Part shown: piece by piece, positions 1-4,158 of the stretch
Position numbering within the stretch: the stretch's first letter is position 1
Layout: each line of letters opens with the position of its first letter
Assembly (NCBI GenBank): GCA_964573775.1
Contig: CAZNKU010000057.1
Coordinates: 1-8,266 of the forward strand
Reading direction: 5' to 3'
From: CAZNKU01 sp964573775
GTDB taxonomy: Bacteria; Bacillota; Clostridia; Monoglobales; Firm-18
DNA length: 8,266 nt
Translations under genes and position numbers: made by a program
The notes under the pieces: model-generated
The model's database searches: none
What the model was told of the DNA's origin: nothing
The model's input: the letters and a program-made list of their open reading frames with translations, nothing else

Positions 1-83
1 CTTTTAAATTTATACTTGGTCTTGGTCGTTAAAATAGACGGTAAAGGGGGCGATTTTAAGGGCCCTCTCGTCCCCGTCTTTTT
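1..83 (+). ncRNA. Possible small RNA, diverged partner of the RNA at 213-281 (5' end uncertain)
   Basis: No ORF with a ribosome binding site lies here. The head TTGGTCTTGGTCGT (16-29) closely resembles TTGGGTCTTGGTTGT at 211-225. In both places the tail contains an AGACGG/CCGTCT stem followed by T's. This copy lacks the internal 8-bp hairpin of the other, going almost directly from TTAAAATAG to the terminator stem. AT-rich DNA before the head (TTAAATTTATACT, 4-16) could hold a -10 element, but a -35 would lie outside the window. It may be an RNA gene, a decayed copy, or a run of integrase-binding repeats, because TGGTCGTTAA at 23-32 differs by one base from TGGTCGTCAA near the end of int. Confidence 0.3.
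36..83 (+). terminator. Intrinsic terminator-like stem loop
   Basis: AGACGG (36-41) pairs with CCGTCT (74-79), and five T's follow (79-83). Inside, GGGCGA (48-53) can pair with TCGTCC (68-73) with one G-U pair, giving a long GC-rich stem with a bulge. Read on the minus strand the stem is followed by TATTTT, so weak bidirectional action on the leftward operon is possible. Confidence 0.45.
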
Positions 84-179
84 AATGCAGAATGTAGAGT
101 GTAGAGTGATGAATTATTGTTGATTTTTGCTTGCAAAAATCTTCCTCAATTCTGCATTCTTCATTCTTAATTCTGCATT
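84..179. repeat. Inverted heptamer-repeat element with a central hairpin
   Basis: The left arm (84-115) is built of 7-base units such as AATGCAG, AATGTAG and AGTGTAG. The right arm (148-179) is built of the opposite-strand units ATTCTGC, ATTCTTC, ATTCTTA and ATTCTGC, so the arms are imperfect inverted repeats. Between them GATTTTTGC (122-130) and GCAAAAATC (133-141) form a perfect 9-bp stem with a two-base loop. Heptamer arrays of this type are, from memory, scattered in intergenic DNA of gut Clostridia, which suggests a small non-coding dispersed repeat rather than a CRISPR. The right arm runs into the -35 box of the RNA promoter at 178. Confidence 0.6.
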
Positions 180-206
180 GACAAAATATTCATATTTTGT
201 TATAAT
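178..206 (+). promoter_or_regulatory. Consensus vegetative promoter for the small RNA
   Basis: TTGACA (178-183), a 17-bp spacer and TATAAT (201-206) match the housekeeping sigma factor consensus at every position with ideal spacing. Transcription should start near G213, since TATTGGG follows the -10 box. No ribosome binding site and ORF follow before the terminator at 254-281, so the product is probably an RNA. Confidence 0.8.
181..200. promoter_or_regulatory. 20-bp dyad operator inside the promoter spacer
   Basis: ACAAAATAT-TC-ATATTTTGT is a perfect 9-bp inverted repeat with a 2-bp centre. It overlaps the last three bases of the -35 box and fills the spacer up to the -10 box. A dimeric protein bound there would block RNA polymerase. 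The sequence differs from the TGTCAA/TTGACA operators at 4159-4258, so the phage repressor is not the obvious ligand. Chance symmetry in AT-rich DNA is the alternative, though nine matched pairs placed exactly in the spacer make that less likely. Confidence 0.5.
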
Positions 207-212
207 ATTATT

Positions 213-281
213 GGGTCTTGGTTGTGCATATAGCACGGCTAAATAGAAGGTGGGAGACGGTTTTTTTAACCGTCTCTTTTT
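213..281 (+). ncRNA. Predicted small structured RNA of about 69 nt
   Basis: The transcript from the consensus promoter at 178-206 would run from about 213 to the T-run ending at 281. It folds into two hairpins. GGTTGTGC (220-227) pairs with GCACGGCT (233-240), including G-U pairs, around the loop ATATA. The terminator stem is at 254-276. The single-stranded linker (241-253) carries AAGGTGG, the same Shine-Dalgarno string used by several genes of this element, yet no start codon follows it before the terminator. The RNA lies on the strand opposite the leftward operon and stops one base before that operon's last stop codon, so it would be antisense to any read-through mRNA. I recognise no known RNA family. 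Confidence 0.55.
254..281 (+). terminator. Strong intrinsic terminator of the small RNA
   Basis: GAGACGGTT (254-262) and AACCGTCTC (268-276) form a perfect 9-bp stem with a TTTTT loop, followed by TTTTT (277-281). On the opposite strand the stem is followed by CCACC, with no T-run, so it works only for plus-strand transcription. Confidence 0.8.
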
Positions 282-530
282 CTATCTTCTCATATGCGGG
301 CATCTGTGCTTTCTGTAAGCCACAAGACCGTCTAAAACCTGTCTGCCGTGTACCCACGCACCGTTGTACCAAAATGTTTCCTTGCTTAACGGGTCTAAAA
401 TTATGTTCACGGGTGTTTTCGATAGAGTAACAATCTTATTTGTTCCCTTTGTCCTTCGTGTAAGTACAGGTTCATTACAAAAACCACACCTGCACCAATT
501 AGGCTTTTGTGTTGTTCTCTTAAATGCCAT
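282..530 (-). CDS. Small Cys/His-rich phage-type protein, last gene of the leftward operon
   Basis: This 82-aa protein starts at an ATG preceded by the strong site AAGGAGG with 7-base spacing. The start overlaps the previous stop codon as TAATG, so translation is coupled. An N-terminal cluster C13-x-C15-x2-C18 and a C-terminal H75-x-C77-P-H79 could bind one zinc ion. The layout, a Cys-rich head, a central beta-rich part with two aromatic patches and a C-terminal His-Cys-Pro tail, is reminiscent of small hypothetical proteins common in Firmicutes phage early regions, but I do not recognise a named family. The very basic C-terminus (RKHRCPHMRR) would suit nucleic acid contact. Function unknown. 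Confidence 0.75.
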   Translation of the reverse strand: MAFKRTTQKPNWCRCGFCNEPVLTRRTKGTNKIVTLSKTPVNIILDPLSKETFWYNGAWVHGRQVLDGLVAYRKHRCPHMRR

Positions 531-913
531 TAATTAGTCCTCCTTGCCACGTGCTTTTCTTCCCTCAATACCTCGATGCAGGTTATGTCCTTATATTTAA
601 GTTTGCAGCTTCCACCACTTTTAAGTGACATCGTAACCTTGCTTACGGTTTCGTTTACCAAAGCTTTTACACTGTCAATAATAAAGCTTAGTTCATCCTC
701 TTCAACGGGCTTAAAACCGTCAGCACATTCTGCACCAAATACCTGGTTAACATTTCCGATTGTTTCAATCTTCAGCCTTTCCCTTGAAGCTCCCAAACAC
801 AAACAATCCTTTGAAACTTCCTCATCTGCATATTGTTCTGTCGAACCTACCGGAACATCTACACTCTTTGTTTGACCGCAATACTTGCAAGTTCCTGTTA
901 ATGTTTCTTTCAT
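530..913 (-). CDS. Zinc-ribbon phage protein of unknown function
   Basis: This 127-aa protein starts at an ATG behind AAGGAGAG with 6-base spacing. The N-terminus carries C9-x2-C12 and C37-x-C39, a plausible four-Cys zinc site enclosing an acidic loop rich in Glu and Asp. The remainder (about 50-127) is predicted to be mixed alpha/beta with no membrane segment. The opening TGTCKYCGQTK resembles zinc-ribbon openings in many hypothetical proteins of Clostridia phages. It is coupled to the downstream gene through a TAATG overlap. The preceding membrane-protein ORF overlaps its first 92 bases in another frame. The role is not known; a single-strand nucleic acid or protein-binding adaptor is a guess. 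Confidence 0.75.
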   Translation of the reverse strand: MKETLTGTCKYCGQTKSVDVPVGSTEQYADEEVSKDCLCLGASRERLKIETIGNVNQVFGAECADGFKPVEEDELSFIIDSVKALVNETVSKVTMSLKSGGSCKLKYKDITCIEVLREEKHVARRTN

Positions 914-1085
914 AATTAACTCTCCTTATCTTAATTTTTAATAATTGCAAACTTAAAATAATAACTGCTATGCTTAATCCTTCTATAGCAAACACATAAT
1001 CCGAAACGTATCCGTTTTCCCACCCTCCGGCAAAGCCTACTAATAATGCAAATACCATTACCTGTATTGTTGTAATCACTTTCAT
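822..1085 (-). CDS. Small membrane protein with two predicted transmembrane segments
   Basis: The ATG at 1085 follows AAGGTGG at good spacing. The open frame extends upstream to 1169, but that part is the translation of a palindromic repeat and has no ribosome binding site. The 87-aa product has hydrophobic stretches at about 2-20 and 32-52, joined by GGWENGYVSD, then a basic tail beginning KIKIRR that should face the cytoplasm. From about residue 53 the frame runs through the ribosome binding site and first 92 bases of the next gene. That stretch (NYERNINRNLQ onward) is Arg/Asn-rich and may be a recent extension after loss of an earlier stop. No family recognised. Confidence 0.55.
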   Translation of the reverse strand: MKVITTIQVMVFALLVGFAGGWENGYVSDYVFAIEGLSIAVIILSLQLLKIKIRRVNYERNINRNLQVLRSNKECRCSGRFDRTICR

Positions 1086-1104
1086 ATTTCCACCTTCCTT
1101 ATAC

Positions 1105-1152
1105 GGCTCCCTTGTGTAAAGGGAGCTGGGTCGCCTTTGGCGAGACTGAGGG
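1105..1152. repeat. Palindromic REP/MITE-like intergenic repeat with two hairpins
   Basis: GCTCCCTT (1106-1113) and AAGGGAGC (1119-1126) form an 8-bp stem around GTGTA. Next, TCGCC (1131-1135) and GGCGA (1139-1143) form a second stem around TTT, and the run ends in CTGAGGG. On the minus strand it reads CCCTCAGT, small hairpin, AGCTCCCTTT, hairpin. I associate this pattern with an abundant dispersed repeat in gut Clostridia genomes. It fills the gap between the HNH gene and the membrane-protein gene without breaking either, and could form an mRNA structure between them. Confidence 0.6.
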
Positions 1153-1156
1153 ATTG

Positions 1157-1495
1157 TCAACTTCCCCACTTATTGTAAACAAGCTCTTCCTCGTTCCAAT
1201 CTAAATAATGACTTTTGAGATAATCTCTTATCTTGCCGCCTATCTCTTCTTTTTCTTCCCTGCTGCCAAAGTCATATTTGTAATGACATTTGTTAGGTGA
1301 CATATGCGTACACAAAGTCACAATGTTCTTCTCGATACCCAAACCGCCTTTTGACCTCGGTATGTAATGTGCATTTGGCATTGCTATGTTACTGCCGCAT
1401 ATAATACAACGGTGTCCGTCACGTTCCCACACAGCATCCTTTACCTTCTTTGGAATATCACAGGCCTTTGCCCTTTTGTTTGATAACCTTTTCAC
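1157..1495 (-). CDS. HNH endonuclease domain protein
   Basis: The chosen start is the GTG at 1495. It overlaps the stop of the upstream PnuC-like gene as GTGA and has AAGGAAG eight bases ahead, giving 112 aa. The frame stays open back to 1630, but those codons are a shadow of the upstream gene. A basic N-terminus (KRLSNKRAK) precedes the HNH/beta-beta-alpha-metal domain: C30-x2-C33, then A-H43-Y with the following PRSKGG turn, N57, C62, C70 and H71. H43, N57 and H71 supply the expected HNH catalytic triad, and the four Cys can hold a structural zinc ion. The family makes DNA nicks or double-strand breaks with a single divalent metal. In phages such small HNH proteins serve in packaging or in homing-like and anti-competitor cleavage. 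Its early-operon position does not decide between these. Confidence 0.85.
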   Translation of the reverse strand: MKRLSNKRAKACDIPKKVKDAVWERDGHRCIICGSNIAMPNAHYIPRSKGGLGIEKNIVTLCTHMSPNKCHYKYDFGSREEKEEIGGKIRDYLKSHYLDWNEEELVYNKWGS

Positions 1496-1701
1496 TTTTT
1501 CCACTTCCTTAATCCAATTAAACAAGTAATACAATTCACCACATACAGCACAGCTTGTCCGTATGCTCCCATCCATAGGTCGTATATAACCCAAAATAAA
1601 TTGGTAAATAACCACACCACAAAGCACCAACGTTTCTGAAAAGCATTTGCTACTGTGCCGACTATCGACATCAGCGTTATTATGTAACTAATGTTTTGCA
1701 T
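1492..1701 (-). CDS. PnuC-like small integral membrane protein
   Basis: The ATG at 1701 follows GGGAGG with 7-base spacing and overlaps the end of the upstream HTH gene by 22 bases. The 69-aa product is almost entirely membrane: segments at about 5-20, 24-41 and 47-64, with a basic tail RKWKK. The conserved-looking core N19-A-F-Q-K-R-W-C26, then FTNLFWVIYD around 32-41 and Q49, resembles the repeated three-helix unit of PnuC nicotinamide riboside transporters. Full PnuC has about seven helices, so this would be a half-size version that must oligomerise; such short PnuC-like proteins occur in phage genomes. Transport of NAD precursors is inferred from resemblance only. It is coupled to the HNH gene by a GTGA overlap. 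Confidence 0.65.
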   Translation of the reverse strand: MQNISYIITLMSIVGTVANAFQKRWCFVVWLFTNLFWVIYDLWMGAYGQAVLYVVNCITCLIGLRKWKK

Positions 1702-1907
1702 CTTCTTGCCTCCCTGTCCCAGTTATTGTGTTTTTCTCTCCATTCCTTAAACGCATCCACGTCTATGTACCACCGTCCACCTATCTTGTAACCGGGAAAA
1801 CCTTTATTGCTTCTTATAAGTTCAAGCACCGAAGCTCTCGGCATATCAAAGTTTTCACAAAATGTGGGTAAACTCATTTGATTCATATTTACTGTACTCA
1901 CTGCCAT
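1680..1907 (-). CDS. MerR/excisionase-type winged-helix DNA-binding protein
   Basis: This 75-aa protein starts at an ATG behind GAAGGTG with 5-base spacing. Residues 12-60 fit the HTH_17/excisionase pattern: the helix-turn-helix LPTFCENFDMPRASVLELIR, then the wing with FPGYKIGGRWYIDV, then the helix DAFKEWREKH. The motif pair Y40-K-I-G-G-R-W-Y and D51-A-F-K-E-W is typical of Xis and AlpA-like proteins that bind near attachment sites or promoters. With a tyrosine integrase on the same element, a recombination directionality factor is a reasonable reading, although here it lies over 5 kb from int in the opposite operon; a transcription factor is equally possible. The C-terminal tail (RREARRCKTLVT region, 65-75) is basic. 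Confidence 0.75.
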   Translation of the reverse strand: MAVSTVNMNQMSLPTFCENFDMPRASVLELIRSNKGFPGYKIGGRWYIDVDAFKEWREKHNNWDREARRCKTLVT

Positions 1908-1942
1908 ATTTTCACCTTCTTTCTTTTATTGTCGGCTGTATT

Positions 1943-2335
1943 TTATAGAACCGAATTTAAAAACCACACAATTTGTTGCAATCCTTCACGATCTCCCATA
2001 TATAACAAATTTGCCAATTGCTTAGTGTCTTTTTCTTTTGTGCAAAAACCACGTTCTCCATATTGTTCTGTAGCATATTTTCCATATATATCGTACTTAT
2101 ATTGAAATTCATCTAAACGCTTAATAACTTCATACAAATTTCCTGTGTAGTAATTTTTGTTATACAAAAAATCACATTTTATTATCTTTACACCTTCCGG
2201 CAATTCTTTATCAACAGTTTCCTGCAATTCTTCATTATCAACCTTATTACTTTTTTGTCGCACAAGAAAAAGCAATATATTCACCGCCAATAATACAATC
2301 AAAATCAAATTAGTTATTATAATATTTAATTCCAT
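1943..2335 (-). CDS. Membrane-anchored small protein with a C-terminal helical module
   Basis: Two starts are possible. The ATG at 2353 overlaps the preceding stop as TAATG. The ATG at 2335 has GGAGAG six bases ahead and is preferred, giving 130 aa. Residues 4-25 form a strongly hydrophobic helix, followed by charged RQKSNK, so the rest should be cytoplasmic. A variable region follows, then CDFLYNKNYYTG and the C-terminal part from about 70 onward: a helix, a Tyr/Gly-rich loop, and A-x2-L-Y-x2-D-x3-L-x2-I-x-W-F-L-N-S-V-L. This last part matches the C-termini of the next two upstream small genes. No named family recognised. Confidence 0.65.
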   Translation of the reverse strand: MELNIIITNLILIVLLAVNILLFLVRQKSNKVDNEELQETVDKELPEGVKIIKCDFLYNKNYYTGNLYEVIKRLDEFQYKYDIYGKYATEQYGERGFCTKEKDTKQLANLLYMGDREGLQQIVWFLNSVL

Positions 2336-2352
2336 ATATTTCTCTCCAATCA

Positions 2353-2547
2353 TTAAAGCACTTCATTCAAAAAACAAATAATATCTTCCAAATCCTTTTG
2401 GTCTTTTTCAAATATTGCATTCGCTATCTCATCACTCGGACTTTCTAAGTATTCATTGGAAATTCCGTATATTTTATGGTTTATTTGCTTACCTCTTAAA
2501 AATCTCTTTATACGCCGTAGCGTTTCTATATGTCTTTGGATTTCCAA
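2353..2547 (-). CDS. Small helical protein of unknown function (paralogue of its neighbours)
   Basis: The most likely start is the TTG at 2547, nine bases after AGAGG, giving 64 aa. The open frame continues to another TTG at 2577, but that start has no ribosome binding site. The product is one complete module: helix 1 (HIETLRRIKRFLRGK), a loop containing KIYGISNEYLES, then helix 2 (ANAIFEKDQKDLEDIICFLN, about 43-62). Helix 2 closely parallels the N-terminal half of the gene at 2798-3223 (A-x2-LY-x2-D-x3-LEDAI) and the C-terminus of the gene at 1943-2335. Its stop overlaps the earliest start of the next gene by one base. The fold looks like a small helical hairpin; function unknown. Confidence 0.6.
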   Translation of the reverse strand: MEIQRHIETLRRIKRFLRGKQINHKIYGISNEYLESPSDEIANAIFEKDQKDLEDIICFLNEVL

Positions 2548-2579
2548 TTCAATCACCCTCTTCTGAAAACAAAACAATC

Positions 2580-2744
2580 TTACTTAACCTTTTTATAGAA
2601 ACTATAACCCGGACAATTATCTTTTCCGCAGTTATAAGGTTCTTTTTTTACCCAACACATACATTCATCCTTTAACTTAGTTCCGCATTTCCTGCAGAAA
2701 TTAAAATCATCTTTATTTTCAGTTCCGCATACTTTACAATTCAT
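2580..2744 (-). CDS. Zinc-ribbon protein with two Cys clusters
   Basis: The ATG at 2744 lies six bases after AAGGTGG, giving 54 aa; the open frame runs on to 2795 but without a ribosome binding site. The sequence starts directly with a zinc_ribbon_2-type motif: C3-x2-C6-G, then F16-C17-x2-C20-G. A second group, C28, C30, C39 and C44, could bind another zinc ion around the motif NCPGYSFYKK. The first motif is very common at the N-terminus of small bacterial and phage proteins and mediates protein or nucleic acid contacts; the second group is less usual. No catalytic residues are visible. It lies between two genes of the helical-module set and presumably shares their transcript. Confidence 0.7.
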   Translation of the reverse strand: MNCKVCGTENKDDFNFCRKCGTKLKDECMCWVKKEPYNCGKDNCPGYSFYKKVK

Positions 2745-2797
2745 GCCTACCCACCTTAACCGTTTCCTGCTCAATAACAAATTCAACCTTCTCATAC

Positions 2798-3223
2798 TTA
2801 ATTGGTTGATAAATCACCCACTTTAATTTCACTATCAAATACTATCTTTATCACAACTTCTGTTTCTCCCGATGCAGAGGTTGTTATTTTATAATCCTTC
2901 ACATTCGGTATTTCAAAACCGTTTATTACCATACATGAAACACTATCTAATGTTTGAAATGATATATTCATTATTTTATTTCCTTCATTTTCTGCTTTTC
3001 GATTCGTAGTATCTTCAGCTTTCAAATGCTTAATTGCATCTTCCAACACTTCCATATCAGCCTTGTATAGTTCACTTGCAAGGTTGATATTTCTTGCACA
3101 GATTTTGTATTCTTCGTCTTCACATTCTTCTATTACCTGGTCGTGCAGGCCTTTGTGATATCTACCGTTCAAAAAATTCTTTATGCTTTTCAAACCGTTT
3201 ATAATTTCTTCCATCGTTTTCAC
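2798..3223 (-). CDS. Two-part phage protein: helical module plus beta-rich C-terminal domain
   Basis: Three in-frame starts compete: GTG 3232 (GTGA overlap with the lipoprotein stop), GTG 3223 (eight bases after AAAGG, preferred, 141 aa) and ATG 3214. The N-terminal half (about 1-70) is the helical module shared with the two small genes downstream: IINGLKSIKNFLNGR, an acidic loop with EECEDEEYKIC, then A-x2-L-Y-x2-D-x3-L-E-D-A-I. A charged linker leads to a second part starting at the internal MNISFQTLD, with ...INGFEIPNVKDYKITTSA and alternating beta residues (VVIKIVFDSE). That part resembles small hypothetical phage proteins that occur alone, and an internal ATG at this point has a weak AAGG site, so this may be a fusion or a gene with an internal start. 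Function unknown. Confidence 0.65.
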   Translation of the reverse strand: MKTMEEIINGLKSIKNFLNGRYHKGLHDQVIEECEDEEYKICARNINLASELYKADMEVLEDAIKHLKAEDTTNRKAENEGNKIMNISFQTLDSVSCMVINGFEIPNVKDYKITTSASGETEVVIKIVFDSEIKVGDLSTN

Positions 3224-3228
3224 TTCTA

Positions 3229-3573
3229 TCACCTTTCCACTATTTGCTTTTGTGTTGTACCATCCGAATAATGTTTAGTTATCAACACACATTCTAATTC
3301 ATCACCAACCTTGTCCTTGCACTCTTTGTATAAATCGTAGTCATCAATGACAGTTTCTGTATCTTTATAACGTAGCTTAACCTCATAACTTGCCGGATGT
3401 GTAATAAACATAATTGTATCCCCTGTTTTAAGAGGTTGAAGCCAACACGGAAAATAATACACAGATACAATTTCAGCATTAACCCTTTCCTTTTCAGTTT
3501 TAACAACCTCGGCACAAGCGGTTAAACAAAATAATATCAATAATGCAACAACTATTAATTTAATTCTTTTCAC
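3229..3573 (-). CDS. Predicted secreted lipoprotein encoded in the early operon
   Basis: The GTG at 3573 sits seven bases after GGAGG; the longer frame from a TTG at 3591 would include that site, so the shorter 114-aa start is preferred. A basic N-terminus (MKRIK) leads into a hydrophobic segment and the lipobox L17-T-A-C20, so signal peptidase II should leave a lipid-modified Cys on the outer face of the membrane. The mature part of about 95 aa contains AEIVSVYYFPCW, a Thr/Tyr-rich beta region and ELECVLITKHYSDGTT, suggesting a compact beta domain. Phage-encoded lipoproteins are known superinfection-exclusion factors (for example Ltp of phage TP-J34), but similarity to those is not evident. 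Surface or conversion function is inference. Confidence 0.75.
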   Translation of the reverse strand: MKRIKLIVVALLILFCLTACAEVVKTEKERVNAEIVSVYYFPCWLQPLKTGDTIMFITHPASYEVKLRYKDTETVIDDYDLYKECKDKVGDELECVLITKHYSDGTTQKQIVER

Positions 3574-3599
3574 TTTTATACCTCCGCTCAATTCACTTA

Positions 3600-3797
3600 C
3601 TAAAATCCAACAAATCTACCGATAAGCTCGTCATCTTTGGTACGAAACTCTATAACGGAAATATAATCATCGCCAACCTTCATTGCAAACCTAACTTCCA
3701 CAACTTCCACCACTTTGCATTCTACGATACTTGCAGGTGGTGGTTCACCATTAAACATTTTTCCATACTCTTGTGATTCCACTCTCCGCCAACTCAC
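3600..3797 (-). CDS. 65-aa hypothetical protein, first gene after the Cro-like regulator
   Basis: The start is a GTG seven bases after AAGGGG. I recognise no family. The first 20 residues are polar, with a Pro-rich turn (GEPPPASIV). The remainder alternates hydrophobic and charged residues (VECKVVEVVEVRFAMKVGDDYISVIEFRTKDDELIGRFVGF), suggesting four or five beta strands, perhaps a small OB-like or SH3-like barrel. There are no Cys pairs and no membrane segment. A gap of 153 bases separates it from the regulator gene, wider than anywhere else in this operon, and that gap holds an inverted repeat. Confidence 0.6.
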   Translation of the reverse strand: MSWRRVESQEYGKMFNGEPPPASIVECKVVEVVEVRFAMKVGDDYISVIEFRTKDDELIGRFVGF

Positions 3798-3838
3798 ATC
3801 CTCACCCCTTCGTCACAATCTTGCCGCCTCACAAATGC

Positions 3839-3917
3839 CCGGGAGCTTTAAATGAGAAAATTTATGTAAATATATGTGGAGAAAATAATGAAACCAAAAA
3901 CAACATTGTTCTCCCGG
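3839..3917 (-). other. Inverted repeat in the leader between the Cro-like gene and the rest of the operon
   Basis: CCGGGAG (3839-3845) and CTCCCGG (3911-3917) are perfect 7-bp inverted repeats, the most GC-rich bases in an otherwise AT-rich gap (3798-3950). On the minus-strand RNA they would close a loop of 65 bases. The 5' arm contains GGGAG, four bases ahead of an ATG that opens a 14-codon frame, so the stem could hide a ribosome binding site. No T-run follows, so it is not an intrinsic terminator. Leader, processing site or chance cannot be told apart. Confidence 0.3.
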
Positions 3918-3950
3918 ACACATATCAGACGGCAAGTATTTGTTTGTTTA

Positions 3951-4145
3951 TCATCCTACCTTTTCCGTTTCAAACAAATCTTCAATACTGCAGTTCAATA
4001 CCTTTGCAAGTAATGGGATTTTATCACTTCTTGGTTTTGCTGAATTTGTTTCCCACATTGCTATTGTGGAGCGAGTAACACCAATTTCTTTGCCAAGTTC
4101 CTCTTGTGTCATCTTATTTGACTCTCTCAACTCTTTTATTTTCAT
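3951..4145 (-). CDS. Cro-like XRE-family HTH regulator
   Basis: This 64-aa protein is little more than one HTH_3 domain (about 4-58), the size expected of a Cro-type regulator. It starts at an ATG behind AAGGTGGTG. The helix-turn-helix is TQEELGKEIGVTRSTIAMWE (13-32), with the recognition helix T24-R-S-T-I-A-M-W-E. This nearly matches S25-R-S-T-V-A-M-W-E in the divergent repressor, so both should read the same operators. It is the first gene of the leftward operon. Its promoter (-35 TTGACA at 4207-4202, -10 GATAAT at 4185-4180, minus strand) is covered by two of the three operators. Expected role: after repressor loss, shut off the repressor promoter and commit to the early programme. Confidence 0.85.
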   Translation of the reverse strand: MKIKELRESNKMTQEELGKEIGVTRSTIAMWETNSAKPRSDKIPLLAKVLNCSIEDLFETEKVG

Positions 4146-4158
4146 TTTTTCACCACCT

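Noticed and set aside
1..115. Left attachment site carrying a duplicate of the tuf 3' end
   Set aside because: I looked for a repeat of the tuf tail or its terminator near the left edge and saw none; only a 9-of-10-base match to the int-end repeat at 23-32.
84..179. Possible CRISPR array
   Set aside because: Units are 7 bases, contiguous and arranged as inverted arms; there are no spacers of 25-40 bases and no cas genes.
218..430. Plus-strand ORF of 70 codons from a TTG
   Set aside because: It runs straight through the small RNA terminator, has no spaced ribosome binding site and shadows the minus-strand gene at 282-530.
576..875. Plus-strand ORF of 99 codons
   Set aside because: Low-complexity Ser/Leu translation opposite the zinc-ribbon gene at 530-913, which has a strong ribosome binding site and Cys pairs.
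1495..1630. Longer N-terminus for the HNH protein with start at 1630
   Set aside because: Those codons are the out-of-frame translation of the PnuC-like gene; the GTG at 1495 has a ribosome binding site and a GTGA overlap.
3911..3950. Nine-codon frame immediately after the Cro-like gene on the minus strand (MINKQILAV)
   Set aside because: It has a plausible ribosome binding site but is too short to support as a gene without conservation data.
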